The notes beneath the pieces are model-generated. The model did no database searches and had not been told where the DNA came from. It worked only from the letters and a program-made list of their open reading frames with translations. From ZAX-1 sp046533095 (GTDB lineage: Bacteria; Bacillota; Clostridia; Lachnospirales; Lachnospiraceae), in assembly GCA_046533095.1 (NCBI GenBank), contig JAJQRA010000020.1:1-64000 (forward strand): a stretch of 64,000 nucleotides of DNA, given 5' to 3'. This document shows, one piece after another, positions 43,476 through 52,070 of the stretch (positions are counted from its first letter, which is position 1; the number at the start of each line of letters is the position of its first letter). The translations under genes were made by a program, and so were the position numbers.

Positions 43476-44387
43476 TTATTTTTTATTTTCCTCGCTTTGT
43501 GCGCCTGTAAACCAAGGCATGCCCTGTTTGGCAAACATATCCATAAAATATTTGCCGGCTTCCTCGCCTATCTCATAATCCTCAGCTTCTAAGCCAAATG
43601 TAGAATAGCTACCCAAAAACATACCGTGTATCACAGTGCTGTCATCCATAAAAAATTCTACTGAAATAATATCGCCGAACTTATCTGGTTTGGAAAGTTT
43701 TTCCCCTGCCTGTATGCAGGCTACAAGTTTTTTTAAATCTTCCGCCTCTAACAAAATCGTTTCTCCATTGTATTCCGAAGTGCAAGTCGCTTTTGTAACC
43801 TTATGAAGCAATTCCCTGTCAATGATGCGAAAATCAACATATCTTCTTAAATTTCCAGTCAGTTCTTTTGAATTGATTTCAAATATCAGCGATTCACCCT
43901 CTCCAAAATCATCAACTTGACAATGCACGAAATCCTCTTCTCCAAAAAACAGCCGGACAAAGACGGAATCTTTCCCATTGATATAGACATTCACAATTCC
44001 CAGCGTGCCATAAGAAAGAAATGGATGTTCCAGCTCTTCTATAGCAGGACTATCTTCGATAGCCTGTATCAGTTCGGATATTTCATCTTTGGAAAGCACA
44101 ATATTGTGACTTGCTGTTCCACAAGTAGATCCTGTGATTTCCGACACTTCTCCTAGTGGAAGAATAACCTTTCCTTTTTCGATTTTATAATCAGTTTTGC
44201 TTCTGGCATTCCCTGTCAAAGCATATAAGCCTTGTCCTTTTTCTGCTGTTTCATTTTCTGTTGTTTCTGCTAGGTTTGCAATTTCTTCTTCTGCTTTCCC
44301 CCCAGATGCCGACGGTTCCTTGTTGGATTGGCAAGCGGAAAAAGCAATTGTAAAAAGCAATAATAACAATGACGTGATTTTTTTCAT
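43476..44387 (-). CDS. hypothetical lipoprotein
   Basis: 303 residues. The signal peptide (KKITSLLLLLFTIAFSAC) ends in a lipobox with Cys at 19, so the protein is tethered to the outer face of the membrane. An Asn/Glu-rich linker (about 20-55) precedes a globular domain with the segments LPLGEVSEITGSTCGTASHN and GTLGIVNVYINGKDSVFVRL. I do not recognise the family. AAGGAG lies 10 bases before the ATG. It stands alone; a hairpin pair lies upstream in the intergenic region. Confidence 0.8.
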   Translation of the reverse strand: MKKITSLLLLLFTIAFSACQSNKEPSASGGKAEEEIANLAETTENETAEKGQGLYALTGNARSKTDYKIEKGKVILPLGEVSEITGSTCGTASHNIVLSKDEISELIQAIEDSPAIEELEHPFLSYGTLGIVNVYINGKDSVFVRLFFGEEDFVHCQVDDFGEGESLIFEINSKELTGNLRRYVDFRIIDRELLHKVTKATCTSEYNGETILLEAEDLKKLVACIQAGEKLSKPDKFGDIISVEFFMDDSTVIHGMFLGSYSTFGLEAEDYEIGEEAGKYFMDMFAKQGMPWFTGAQSEENKK

Positions 44388-44817
44388 TCACACGATTCTC
44401 CTTTTTCTAGAAAATATCAAAAAATATTGTTCATTTCCCTCTTGGCATATTACCAAATTGTTTTTAGCTGTTCCAATCAAGGAAGCCAGTAAAAGGCTTT
44501 TTAAAACGCCTTTTGCTAGCTGAAGTAGTTGCTATTCAATTGCACCGGAAAACAATTTACGGGATAGTCATCGCTGCTTTCCATGGCAATTTTCCAACTT
44601 GGAAGCTAAAGTCCTGTTTCCTTATCATACGCAAATACTAATTCTGAATCTTTAATGGCTTTGCTTTCGGTCGTAAGTGACCTGCTTCTAACATTATCAT
44701 TCATATATAATTTTGTCAATATTATATTTCCATTCCAGGTATTGATTTTTATTTTATATTGGTGTATCATACTATAAAAAGAAAGTTGGTGCTGGAGCAA
44801 GTCGGCCTCATAACCAT
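44388..44817. other. intergenic region between divergent lipoprotein and padR genes
   Basis: 430 bases. AGCCAGTAAAAGGC pairs with GCCTTTTGCTAGCT (44484-44521) with one mismatch, a possible terminator-like hairpin. On the minus strand a short protein-like stretch (INTWNGNIILTKLYMNDN to about 44606) lacks a start and ribosome binding site and may be a gene remnant. Nothing else is evident. Confidence 0.45.
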
Positions 44818-45171
44818 ATGAAAACAATGAATGGCAGTATTAAAAAAGCAGTAATTGAATTGTTGATATTGAAACTTTTGTCTGAATCTGACATGTATGG
44901 CTATCAGATTACGCAAGAGTTGAAGAAACGTAGTGGCGGGAAGTTTACAGTTTTGGAAGGGTCCATGTACCCAATCCTATATCGGCTAGCAGATGATGGC
45001 TATATTTCCTTTTATGAGGAGAAAATAAGCATTCGGCAAACACGCGTATACTATCATTTGGAAGAGCTTGGACAAGAAAAATATGCTGCCATGCAAGCAG
45101 AGTATCGACAGGCAATACAAATGGTAGAATTTTTACTGGAAAGTACCATGGACAGTGAATCCAATGGCTAA
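44818..45171 (+). CDS. PadR-family transcriptional regulator
   Basis: 117 residues. The winged helix shows KKAVIELLILKLLSESDMYG, then YQITQELKKRS, the LEGSMYPILYRLADDGYI recognition region and TRVYYHLEELG. This is the compact PadR-s2 type. Such regulators usually repress their own operon, here with the downstream DUF6120-like membrane protein. The ribosome binding site is weak; a second ATG at 44827 is possible. Confidence 0.92.
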   Translation: MKTMNGSIKKAVIELLILKLLSESDMYGYQITQELKKRSGGKFTVLEGSMYPILYRLADDGYISFYEEKISIRQTRVYYHLEELGQEKYAAMQAEYRQAIQMVEFLLESTMDSESNG

Positions 45172-45241
45172 AAGTTTGCTTCTTTTATTTGTACCATGGT
45201 TTAATTTTAGAAAAATAATACGAAATGAGGGGAGACGTATC

Positions 45242-45628
45242 ATGAACCGTATGCTGAAAAGGCATGTGAAGCATTACTGTCGAAGTATTGCAAAACAATT
45301 GCCTTATTCGGGAAAGAAAAAACAATCTTTTTTAAATGTGTTTCAAAAGGATATTGACAATTTTATACTCGAAAAAGATATTTCTACCATGACTGAAATA
45401 TATGGGCATTTTGGTCAAGTGGAAGATATTTTGGAATCGCATTTTACAGAAACGCCGTATCAAGATATAAAGAAAAAAGTAAAAATTTCCAGGAAAATAT
45501 GGGTTTCCGTACTTTCCATATTGGCTATTCTAGTAATTGGCACCTTATTATTTAATTATTACTTATTTACGATAACACCAGATGAGATCGTAATTACAAC
45601 TACTATTTATGAGACCGAAGAAAAATAA
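45242..45628 (+). CDS. PadR-associated membrane protein (DUF6120-like)
   Basis: 128 residues. A basic, helical N-terminal part (MLKRHVKHYCRSIAKQLPYS, then FLNVFQKDIDNFILEKDIST) resembles the HAAS/DUF1700-type domain. A single transmembrane helix (about 86-107, WVSVLSILAILVIGTLLFNYY) and a short outer tail follow. It is typically encoded after padR and is thought to act with it in envelope stress responses. GAGGGGAG precedes the ATG at 45242; a longer frame that overlaps padR has no such site. Confidence 0.75.
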   Translation: MNRMLKRHVKHYCRSIAKQLPYSGKKKQSFLNVFQKDIDNFILEKDISTMTEIYGHFGQVEDILESHFTETPYQDIKKKVKISRKIWVSVLSILAILVIGTLLFNYYLFTITPDEIVITTTIYETEEK

Positions 45629-45651
45629 AACACACAGGGATGGAGACAATC

Positions 45652-45741
45652 ATGAAAAGAATATCTCCTTTTTTATTGGCGATACTGACGATATCCAACC
45701 TAGCCTTGCCGATTGAATGGCACCGGAAATCATACGGTTAA
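45652..45741 (+). pseudogene. secreted-protein gene of the padR operon, truncated by an IS relic
   Basis: Directly after the DUF6120-like gene, GGGATGGAG precedes an ATG that encodes MKRISPFLLAILTISNLALP, a clear signal peptide. Homology then stops: the frame reads nine more residues and ends at 45741, where the insertion-sequence relic begins. The third gene of the operon has therefore lost everything but its export signal. Confidence 0.6.
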
Positions 45742-45985
45742 TGGTGCGACTAGTACAATCAAGTTGAAGTGTCGCCGTATTCTTATTACCGTCTGTATCA
45801 ACAAGCTTCTTAATTATTTCGCACCTTTGCAATTCGTTTATAGATAAATTTACCTTTCGCATTGTCCACCTCGTCTCTTTCTAATGAGATTTAATAATAC
45901 CGCACCTTTGTTCCTTTTGGGACATTTTCATTTGCGATTACTTAGGACATTATCATATACGGGTCATAGTTTATCCTGGATTTTT
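45735..45985 (-). mobile_element. ISNCY/IS1202-like insertion sequence relic
   Basis: On the minus strand a transposase N-terminus starts at 45862: MRKVNLSINELQRCEIIKKL, then TDGNKNTATLQLDCTSRTINRM, as in ISNCY-type (IS1202 group) transposases. It breaks off near 45740 and the catalytic core is gone. Upstream, spaced GGGACATTTTCAT and AGGACATTATCAT copies (45930-45985) look like transposase-binding end repeats. The insertion destroyed the gene at 45652. Confidence 0.6.
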
Positions 45986-45996
45986 TTCTGGCCATA

Positions 45997-46025
45997 TTGA
46001 CAGTGACGACAGTTTCTGCTACAAT
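45997..46025 (+). promoter_or_regulatory. promoter of the guanine deaminase leader
   Basis: TTGACA (45997-46002), 17 bases, TACAAT (46020-46025). Transcription would start about 30 bases before the riboswitch aptamer. Confidence 0.8.
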
Positions 46026-46063
46026 TTAAATAAGTAATTTATGAATTAAATATTAGCGAAAAG

Positions 46064-46160
46064 ACTTATATATGTCCATGATTGGATGGACGTTTCTACC
46101 AACTACCGTAAATAGTTGCCTATAAGTTTTCTCTTAGGAGAGGACTTTGGGCAATTTTTT
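46064..46160 (+). promoter_or_regulatory. guanine-class purine riboswitch with ON-type terminator
   Basis: The aptamer is 46064-46127. P1 is ACTTATA/TATAAGT, P2 is GTCCAT/ATGGAC, J2/3 is the invariant GTTTCTACC, and P3 is AACTA/TAGTT with loop CCGTAAA. The base at the specificity position before TATAAG is C, as in guanine (not adenine) sensors. The terminator stem uses TTGCC (46116-46120) with GGCAA (46150-46154) and AAGTTTTCTC (46124-46133) with GAGAGGACTT (46138-46147), followed at once by TTTTTT. Its 5' strand overlaps the 3' strands of P3 and P1, so aptamer folding should break the terminator, as in the pbuE switch. Confidence 0.88.
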
Positions 46161-46235
46161 AGATGGTTGGTTTTTTCATGTTTTAATATTAAAAATAGTA
46201 GCTATAAGTATATTAAAAATAGAAGGGAGGCAATT

Positions 46236-47516
46236 ATGAATACATTTGCTTTGCATGGACATATTATCTACAGCTTAACAAAAGACAGGCTCGCTATACA
46301 GGAGTATGGATATCTTATCTGCGAACAAGGGATATCAAAAGGGGTATACCAAAAATTGCCGGCGGAATATGAGGGCATCAAGGTAGTTGATTATGGAGAC
46401 AAGCTTATCATGCCGGGGCTGGTTGACTTACATGTACATGCACCACAATTTACCTATCGGGGACTGGGCATGGATTTGGAGCTTTTGGATTGGCTGAATA
46501 CCTATACCTATCCGGAAGAATCCGCATATGTGGATCTTTGCTATGCCAAACATGCTTATCAGCAGTTCGCAGAAGCCTTGCAAAAAAGTGCTACCACGCG
46601 TGCCGGCGTGTTTGCAACGCTTCATGTTCCGGCCACAAAATTGTTGATGGAGCTACTAGAAAAAACAGGGGTAAAAACTTTTGTCGGCAAGGTAAACATG
46701 GATCGGAACAGCCCAGACTGTCTTTGTGAAAAAAGTGCTGAAGAATCCATACAGGCAACAAGGGAATGGGTGGACGATTGCCTGCTAAAGTTTGAAAATA
46801 GCAAGCCAATCCTAACGCCACGATTTATTCCGACCTGTACCGATGAATTGATGCTTGCATTAGCAAAGCTCCAAGGGGAAACCGGATTGCCGGTGCAATC
46901 GCATTTATCAGAAAATGAGGGTGAAATCGCTTGGGTACAGGAACTTTGCCCGGATTCAAAATTCTACGGGGATGCCTATGACCGCCTAGGCCTGTTTGGA
47001 AGCAACGGGCGGGCAATTATGGCGCATTGTGTCCATTCAAGCACAGAGGAAATCGCCCTTATGAAGGAGCGAGGCGTCTATATCGCGCATTGCCCACAGT
47101 CAAATACAAATCTTGCCTCTGGAATTGCGCCGGTGAAACGATATCTGGAAGAAGGGCTTTTGATCGGACTTGGTTCGGACATCGCCGGCGGATATGATTT
47201 ATCCATTTTTCAAGCGATGGCAGAGGCAATTAAAGTGTCAAAACTGCGCTTTAAGTTAAAAGAGGACAAAAAATACAGACCGCTCACGATAGAAGAAGCA
47301 TTTTATATGGGAACGAAAGGAGGAGGCGCATTCTTTGGAAAAGTTGGAAGTTTTGAATGTGGCTATGAATTGGATGCAGTGGTGGTAGACGACGGCGATT
47401 TAGCCACGGCAAAGGGATTAAGCGTGAAAGATAGATTGGAACGAGTGATCTACTTATCTAGAGACGAACATATTGTAGAAAAATATGTTGCAGGTCGTCA
47501 TATTTTAAAAATATAA
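46236..47516 (+). CDS. guaD: guanine deaminase
   Basis: 426 residues of the amidohydrolase fold. The metal ligands are visible: LVDLHVHAPQ (His about 66 and 68), QSHLSENEGE (His about 223, with catalytic Glu), MAHCVHS, and the GSDIAGGYD aspartate. Together with the PQFTYRG stretch they match bacterial GuaD. It turns guanine into xanthine and ammonia, the first step of purine breakdown, and the xanthine dehydrogenase genes follow. The ATG at 46236 has GGGAGG before it; a longer frame would overlap the riboswitch. It is controlled by the purine riboswitch just upstream. Confidence 0.94.
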   Translation: MNTFALHGHIIYSLTKDRLAIQEYGYLICEQGISKGVYQKLPAEYEGIKVVDYGDKLIMPGLVDLHVHAPQFTYRGLGMDLELLDWLNTYTYPEESAYVDLCYAKHAYQQFAEALQKSATTRAGVFATLHVPATKLLMELLEKTGVKTFVGKVNMDRNSPDCLCEKSAEESIQATREWVDDCLLKFENSKPILTPRFIPTCTDELMLALAKLQGETGLPVQSHLSENEGEIAWVQELCPDSKFYGDAYDRLGLFGSNGRAIMAHCVHSSTEEIALMKERGVYIAHCPQSNTNLASGIAPVKRYLEEGLLIGLGSDIAGGYDLSIFQAMAEAIKVSKLRFKLKEDKKYRPLTIEEAFYMGTKGGGAFFGKVGSFECGYELDAVVVDDGDLATAKGLSVKDRLERVIYLSRDEHIVEKYVAGRHILKI

Positions 47517-47535
47517 ATGAAGAAAGGACTCTGCT

Positions 47536-47655
47536 CATGCAGTGTGCGGGCAATGGCTTAAATTGGCAATGCTGCAGTGTATGGGCAATGCTGCAGTGCG
47601 TGTGCAATGTTGCAGTGCATGGGCAATGGTTCACATTGACAATGTTGCGGTGAAG
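47536..47655 (+). repeat. degenerate 20-25 bp tandem repeat before xdhA
   Basis: Five or more copies of a GCAGTGYRTGGGCAATG-like unit lie between guaD and xdhA. The minus-strand frame through them is an artefact. Confidence 0.75.
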
Positions 47656-47698
47656 ATGCTATTATAAATGAAATAAGAAAAGTAAAGGGGATGTTTAA

Positions 47699-50011
47699 AT
47701 GGGAAATGTTGGGAAAGGAGTTACCAGGCTTGATGCCTATGATAAAGCGACGGGACGTGCTAAATATACTGATGACCTTTGCGCTAAAAATGCCTTGATA
47801 CTTAAAGTTGTGCATTCCACGATTGCACATGGATATGTCAAATCGGTAGATACTTTGGAGGCTTTGGCTGTTCCCGGTGTCGTTAAAATATTTACCTGCT
47901 TTGACGTTCCGGATATAAACTTTCCGACCGCCGGGCATCCGTGGTCTACCGACCCACATCATCAAGATGTGGCAGATCGAAAATTGCTTAATGCCCATGT
48001 GCGTTATTATGGCGATGACGTGGCCGTGGTTGTGGCGGAAGATGAGGTTTCTGCGGCACAGGCTGCTAGATTGGTTAAAGTAGCGTATGAAGAGTTGCCG
48101 TTCGTGTTGGATGTACAAGAAGCAATGAAAGACGATGCGCCTGTGATTCATGAGAAATTTAAGAACAATATTTTGGCGCACACGTCTATGAATAATGGGA
48201 ACTATGAGGAAGCAATCAAGGAACCGGGTTTGATTTGCATAGACAAATGGTACAATACGCAAACAGTTCAGCATTGCCACATTGAAAACCATATCGTGTA
48301 TGTTTACGCTGAAAATGGGCGGCTGGTGATTGTGTCCTCGACACAGATTCCTCATATCGTGCGACGCACCGTTGGCCAGGCACTGGGTATTCCTTGGGGC
48401 AACATCCGTGTCATTAAGCCGTATATCGGTGGTGGCTTTGGCAATAAGCAGGATACGTTGTACGAGCCTTTGACGGCATATGTGTCACAAGAATTGGGCG
48501 GGCGGCTTGTCAAACTGGATGTTTCACGTGAGGAAACGTTTGTCAGCAACCGGGTACGCCATGCAATCCGTTCTCACATCATTTCTTGGGTGCGTCCGGA
48601 TGGAACCTATGCCGCCCGTAAACTGGAGTGTTTTTCGGATCAAGGAGCTTACGCCTCACACGGACATTCGATTGCGGCAAAGGGAATGGGGGCTTTTCCG
48701 CAGATGTATCCTTGTCCGAACGTGCAATGCGATGCCTACACTGTTTATACCAATAAATCAGTAGCGGGGGCAATGCGTGGCTATGGAATTCCGCAAGCGA
48801 TGTTCGCCGTGGAAAGCCATACGGACGATGTCTGCAAGAGGATTTTGATTTCCCCGGAAGAATTCCGCAGGAAGAACATCATGCCAGTTGGTTTTAAAGA
48901 CGGCTTCTCAAAAAATGAAAACTATTTTGATACGTTTAATCAATGTGTTGACAAGGCGATTGCCTACATGGACTATCGCAACAAGTTTAAACTGTATCAA
49001 AATCAAACCGGTTCGCTTCGGAAAGGAATTGGCTTGTCTTATTTTTGGTACAATACAGCTGTTTGGCCGGTTTCTTTGGAGCACTCTTCTTGTCGCATGG
49101 TGTTAAATCAGGATGGCTCAATGCAGCTTCAAGTGGCTGAAACGGAGATTGGACAGGGTGCCGACACAGCTTATGCCCAGATGGCCTCCGATGTTGTAGG
49201 GATCAAGGATTATAAAGACGTGCATGTTGTTTCCTGTCAGGATACGGATGTTACACCATTTGGGCTCGGCGCATATGCATCTAGACAAACATATGTTTGT
49301 GGTTTTTCGATTCGACAGACGGGGCAGATGCTAAAAGATAAGATTCTAAAACATGCCAATGAACTTACCCGCATGTCGATCTATGACCTTGATGTGGTTG
49401 ACAGCAATATTGTACAAAAGACAGATGGCAGGATTTTGATGTCACTTGGTGAACTTGCCACCGAGGTACTCTACAGCATGACAAACAGTGAACATATTAC
49501 AGCGGAATCTACGTATCAGGTGAAAAGCAATGCGTATTCGTTTGGGTGCTGTATTGCCGAGGTAGAGGTTGATATTCCACTGTGCAAAGTGCAATTAAAA
49601 AAGATTGTAAACGTTCATGACTGTGGTCGGCTCATTAATCCGGCATTAGCTACGGCACAGGTGCACGGCGGTATGTCTATGGGTATCGGCTATGGCCTGT
49701 CTGAGCAGCTGCTGTTTGACCCTAAGACAGGCAGAGCTTTAAATGATAACCTGCTGGACTACAAGCTGTCTACGTTCATGGATCATCCTCATTTGGAAGC
49801 GCAGTTTGTCGAAAACTATGAACCTACGAGTCCTTTCGGAACAAAAGCCCTTGGGGAGCCTCCTGCAACGCCTGTCGCTCCGGCTATCCGTAATGCCATT
49901 TTAAATGCTACCGGTGTTTCTATCGATCAGCTGCCGCTGAATCCGCATATCTTGTTTAAGCGGTTTACCGAGGAGGGGCTTATTCATGACGAATGGAGGA
50001 AGGGGGAGTAA
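47699..50011 (+). CDS. xdhA: xanthine dehydrogenase, molybdopterin subunit
   Basis: 770 residues, usual for the catalytic subunit of three-part xanthine dehydrogenases. The N-terminal Ald_Xan_dh domain (GKGVTRLDAYDKATGRAKYT) precedes the cofactor-binding domain with YIGGGFGNKQD (about 245), AMRGYGIPQAMFAVE, the QVAETEIGQGADTA segment, and near the C-terminus FGTKALGEPPATP, which holds the catalytic Glu. It hydroxylates xanthine, or another purine or N-heterocycle, at the Mo centre. AAAGGGGATG precedes the ATG. FAD and 2Fe-2S subunit genes follow with 3-base spacing and an overlap. Confidence 0.93.
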   Translation: MGNVGKGVTRLDAYDKATGRAKYTDDLCAKNALILKVVHSTIAHGYVKSVDTLEALAVPGVVKIFTCFDVPDINFPTAGHPWSTDPHHQDVADRKLLNAHVRYYGDDVAVVVAEDEVSAAQAARLVKVAYEELPFVLDVQEAMKDDAPVIHEKFKNNILAHTSMNNGNYEEAIKEPGLICIDKWYNTQTVQHCHIENHIVYVYAENGRLVIVSSTQIPHIVRRTVGQALGIPWGNIRVIKPYIGGGFGNKQDTLYEPLTAYVSQELGGRLVKLDVSREETFVSNRVRHAIRSHIISWVRPDGTYAARKLECFSDQGAYASHGHSIAAKGMGAFPQMYPCPNVQCDAYTVYTNKSVAGAMRGYGIPQAMFAVESHTDDVCKRILISPEEFRRKNIMPVGFKDGFSKNENYFDTFNQCVDKAIAYMDYRNKFKLYQNQTGSLRKGIGLSYFWYNTAVWPVSLEHSSCRMVLNQDGSMQLQVAETEIGQGADTAYAQMASDVVGIKDYKDVHVVSCQDTDVTPFGLGAYASRQTYVCGFSIRQTGQMLKDKILKHANELTRMSIYDLDVVDSNIVQKTDGRILMSLGELATEVLYSMTNSEHITAESTYQVKSNAYSFGCCIAEVEVDIPLCKVQLKKIVNVHDCGRLINPALATAQVHGGMSMGIGYGLSEQLLFDPKTGRALNDNLLDYKLSTFMDHPHLEAQFVENYEPTSPFGTKALGEPPATPVAPAIRNAILNATGVSIDQLPLNPHILFKRFTEEGLIHDEWRKGE

Positions 50012-50014
50012 AAA

Positions 50015-50899
50015 ATGTATGATATAAAGGAATTATATGAGGCAGAAAACGTACAAGATGCCATTCGTTTGCGGGTGGAACATCCGCAGGCGCACGTAAT
50101 TGCAGGCGGTTCTGATGTTCTGGTACAGATCCGTGAGGGAAGACGCGCCCAAAAAGAGCTTATCTCTATTCATGCAATTGATGAAATGCGAGGCGTCAGC
50201 ATAGATGACAACAGTGCAATCCGTATTGGTTCACTTACAAGCTTTTCCCATATCACCAAAAATCCGATCATTCAAACCTATATCAATGTTTTGGGGGAGG
50301 CGGTTGATATGGTAGGGGGTCCGCAGATTCGAAACATAGCAACGATTGGCGGCAACACCTGCAATGGTGTTACCTCGGCGGATTCCGCATCTACGCTACA
50401 TGCTTGGGAAGCCATCGTAGAGCTTACCGGGCCTTGTGGTGTAAGGCAAGTTCCAATCAAAGATTTTTACTTAAAAGCGGGAACCGTTGATATAAGGCCG
50501 GGTGAGATTCAGACAAGTGTTCTGATACCAAAAGAAAGTTATGAGAATACATGTGGCTTCTATTTTAAGTATGCCATGCGTAATGCCATGGACATTGCCA
50601 CAACAGGCTGTTCAGTGAATGCACGCCTTTCACCGGACAAAAAAACGTTTGAGCGTGTGCGGATTGCTTTTGGCGTAGCAAGCCCTGTTCCGATGCGTGC
50701 GTTGTCGGCGGAAGCTGTTGCTAAGGGGAAACCTGTAACGATGGAAACGATCAAAGCTTTTGGTGAGGCTGTTTTACAGGATATTAACCCACGTGACTCA
50801 TGGCGCGCGTCTAAGGCTTTTCGTCAGCATATTGCTGTGGAAATTGCCGGTCGCTGTCTGGTTGAAGCATTAACACGTTGTGGAGGTGAGGCTGCATGA
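50015..50899 (+). CDS. xdhB: xanthine dehydrogenase, FAD-binding subunit
   Basis: 294 residues. The FAD-binding site reads HVIAGGSDVLVQIREGR and the flavin ring region IRNIATIGGNTCNGVTSADS, the PCMH/CO dehydrogenase flavoprotein pattern. The C-terminal CODH_C domain follows (RVRIAFGVASPVPMRA). It passes electrons from the iron-sulfur subunit to NAD or another acceptor. It starts three bases after xdhA and overlaps xdhC by ATGA. Confidence 0.94.
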   Translation: MYDIKELYEAENVQDAIRLRVEHPQAHVIAGGSDVLVQIREGRRAQKELISIHAIDEMRGVSIDDNSAIRIGSLTSFSHITKNPIIQTYINVLGEAVDMVGGPQIRNIATIGGNTCNGVTSADSASTLHAWEAIVELTGPCGVRQVPIKDFYLKAGTVDIRPGEIQTSVLIPKESYENTCGFYFKYAMRNAMDIATTGCSVNARLSPDKKTFERVRIAFGVASPVPMRALSAEAVAKGKPVTMETIKAFGEAVLQDINPRDSWRASKAFRQHIAVEIAGRCLVEALTRCGGEAA

Positions 50900-51405
50900 A
50901 AGATCAATTTCGTATCATAGAGTTTAACCTTAATGGGAAAGATGTATCACGCATGGTGGATGCACGTTCCTCGCTGACCGATATGCTACGCAATGAATAC
51001 AGTATGACCTCTGTAAAAAAAGGTTGCGAAGTCGGTGAATGCGGTGCATGCAATGTTCTAATTGATGGGGAATGCTTTAATTCCTGTATTTATCTTGCAG
51101 TATGGGCAAGAGGTAAAAAGGTGCGGACCCTTGAAAGTTTGACTGGTCCCGGCGGAGAATTGAGCGATATTCAACAGGCGTTTATTGATGAAACTGCAAT
51201 TCAGTGTGGGTTTTGTACGCCTGGCTTTATCATGACGGCGGTGGAGATACTAGAGGCCGGTCAAGAATATACCGATGATGAACTAAGGAAATTGCTAAGC
51301 GGCCATCTCTGCCGTTGCACAGGATATGAGAATATTCTAAATGCTGTGAAAAAGACAATGTATAAGCGACTTGGAAAAGAAATGCCGAAAAAGGAAGAGG
51401 AATAA
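50896..51405 (+). CDS. xdhC: xanthine dehydrogenase, 2Fe-2S subunit
   Basis: 169 residues with both [2Fe-2S] domains. The plant-type site is CEVGECGACNVLIDGEC (about 43-59). The second, four-helix site is IQCGFCTPGF (about 102) with SGHLCRCTGYENIL (about 134). It carries electrons from the Mo centre to FAD. The ATG overlaps the xdhB stop. A relic of another copy of its C-terminus follows at 51507. Confidence 0.95.
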   Translation: MKDQFRIIEFNLNGKDVSRMVDARSSLTDMLRNEYSMTSVKKGCEVGECGACNVLIDGECFNSCIYLAVWARGKKVRTLESLTGPGGELSDIQQAFIDETAIQCGFCTPGFIMTAVEILEAGQEYTDDELRKLLSGHLCRCTGYENILNAVKKTMYKRLGKEMPKKEEE

Positions 51406-51506
51406 AGCGGATTTACGCTCTCGGATATCAAATTGCAGACAAAAAGAAGAGGTCATGGAGTTTGAACAACTTTGGAAACATTTACGATTTCGATATCAAA
51501 TAGTAG

Positions 51507-51635
51507 AAAAAAGCCGTAGAAGCCGGGAAATGCGATAGTGGCGAAAAACTGAAAAAAATAATTTTCGGGAATCTTTGCCGAAACACCGGCTATGAGAATA
51601 TTTTAAATGTAATGGAGGGTATTATGGAAGTATGA
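51507..51635 (+). pseudogene. relic of a second 2Fe-2S subunit C-terminus
   Basis: The plus-strand frame reads AVEAGKCDSGEKLKKIIFGN, then LCRNTGYENILNVMEGIMEV and a stop. It matches the C-terminal cluster domain of XdhC (AVEILEAG...L.G.LCRCTGYENILN), except that the second cysteine of C-R-C is now Asn. The upstream part is lost. It is either the end of a deleted paralogous hydroxylase operon or a diverged duplication of the xdhC 3' end. Confidence 0.75.
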
Positions 51636-51641
51636 TTATTA

Positions 51642-51680
51642 GGGAATGTAACTTTGCATGTAAGGTTACATTCCCTTTTA
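51642..51680. terminator. terminator hairpin after the xdh genes, shared by both strands
   Basis: GGGAATGTAAC pairs perfectly with GTTACATTCCC across a 12-base loop and TTTTA follows. It also lies at the end of the minus-strand gene 51678-51872. Confidence 0.85.
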
Positions 51681-51872
51681 GGTAGGGGAGTTGTCCTGTA
51701 TTTTCGTTTTTTTAATGGTGTCCCAGATAAAGGCATGCATCCATTCAACCGTATCATTTAATCTCATATTATTTGTTTCAAGTTCGTCATTTTTCATCAT
51801 GAGTTCATTGTTGATCTGTCTTAAGTTTTCATTTTCTAATTTTAAATTTTGAACTAGATTTTCACTATTCAT
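51678..51872 (-). CDS. small coiled-coil protein
   Basis: 64 residues. Residues 1-45 form a near-perfect leucine/asparagine heptad pattern (LVQNLKLENENLRQINNELM then MKNDELETNNMRL), i.e. a leucine-zipper coiled coil, with an aromatic tail (VEWMHAFIWDTI). GGTGAT precedes the ATG. No family is recognised. It may be a dimerising adaptor or regulator. Confidence 0.6.
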   Translation of the reverse strand: MNSENLVQNLKLENENLRQINNELMMKNDELETNNMRLNDTVEWMHAFIWDTIKKTKIQDNSPT

Positions 51873-52070
51873 CTTTTATCACCATTTACTATTATAACAG
51901 AATTACAAAATAAATGGTATTTATTAGGCTAAATATTTCGCTATAATCTATATTTTAAATGGTTAAGATACTTTTTTCGACATAATTTGCTATAGATTTG
52001 TGGAAAGTAGTTGGTGGAGTGCAAGGAGAAGGAAGATTTTATTGGGTGATGGATTACTGTTCACATCGTG

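Noticed and set aside
44606..44827. 73-residue minus-strand frame upstream of padR
   Set aside because: Its start overlaps padR, is a TTG without a ribosome binding site, and no homology is recognised; it is at most a gene remnant.
47558..48355. 265-residue minus-strand frame opposite xdhA
   Set aside because: It covers tandem repeats and the antisense of a strong xdhA coding region.
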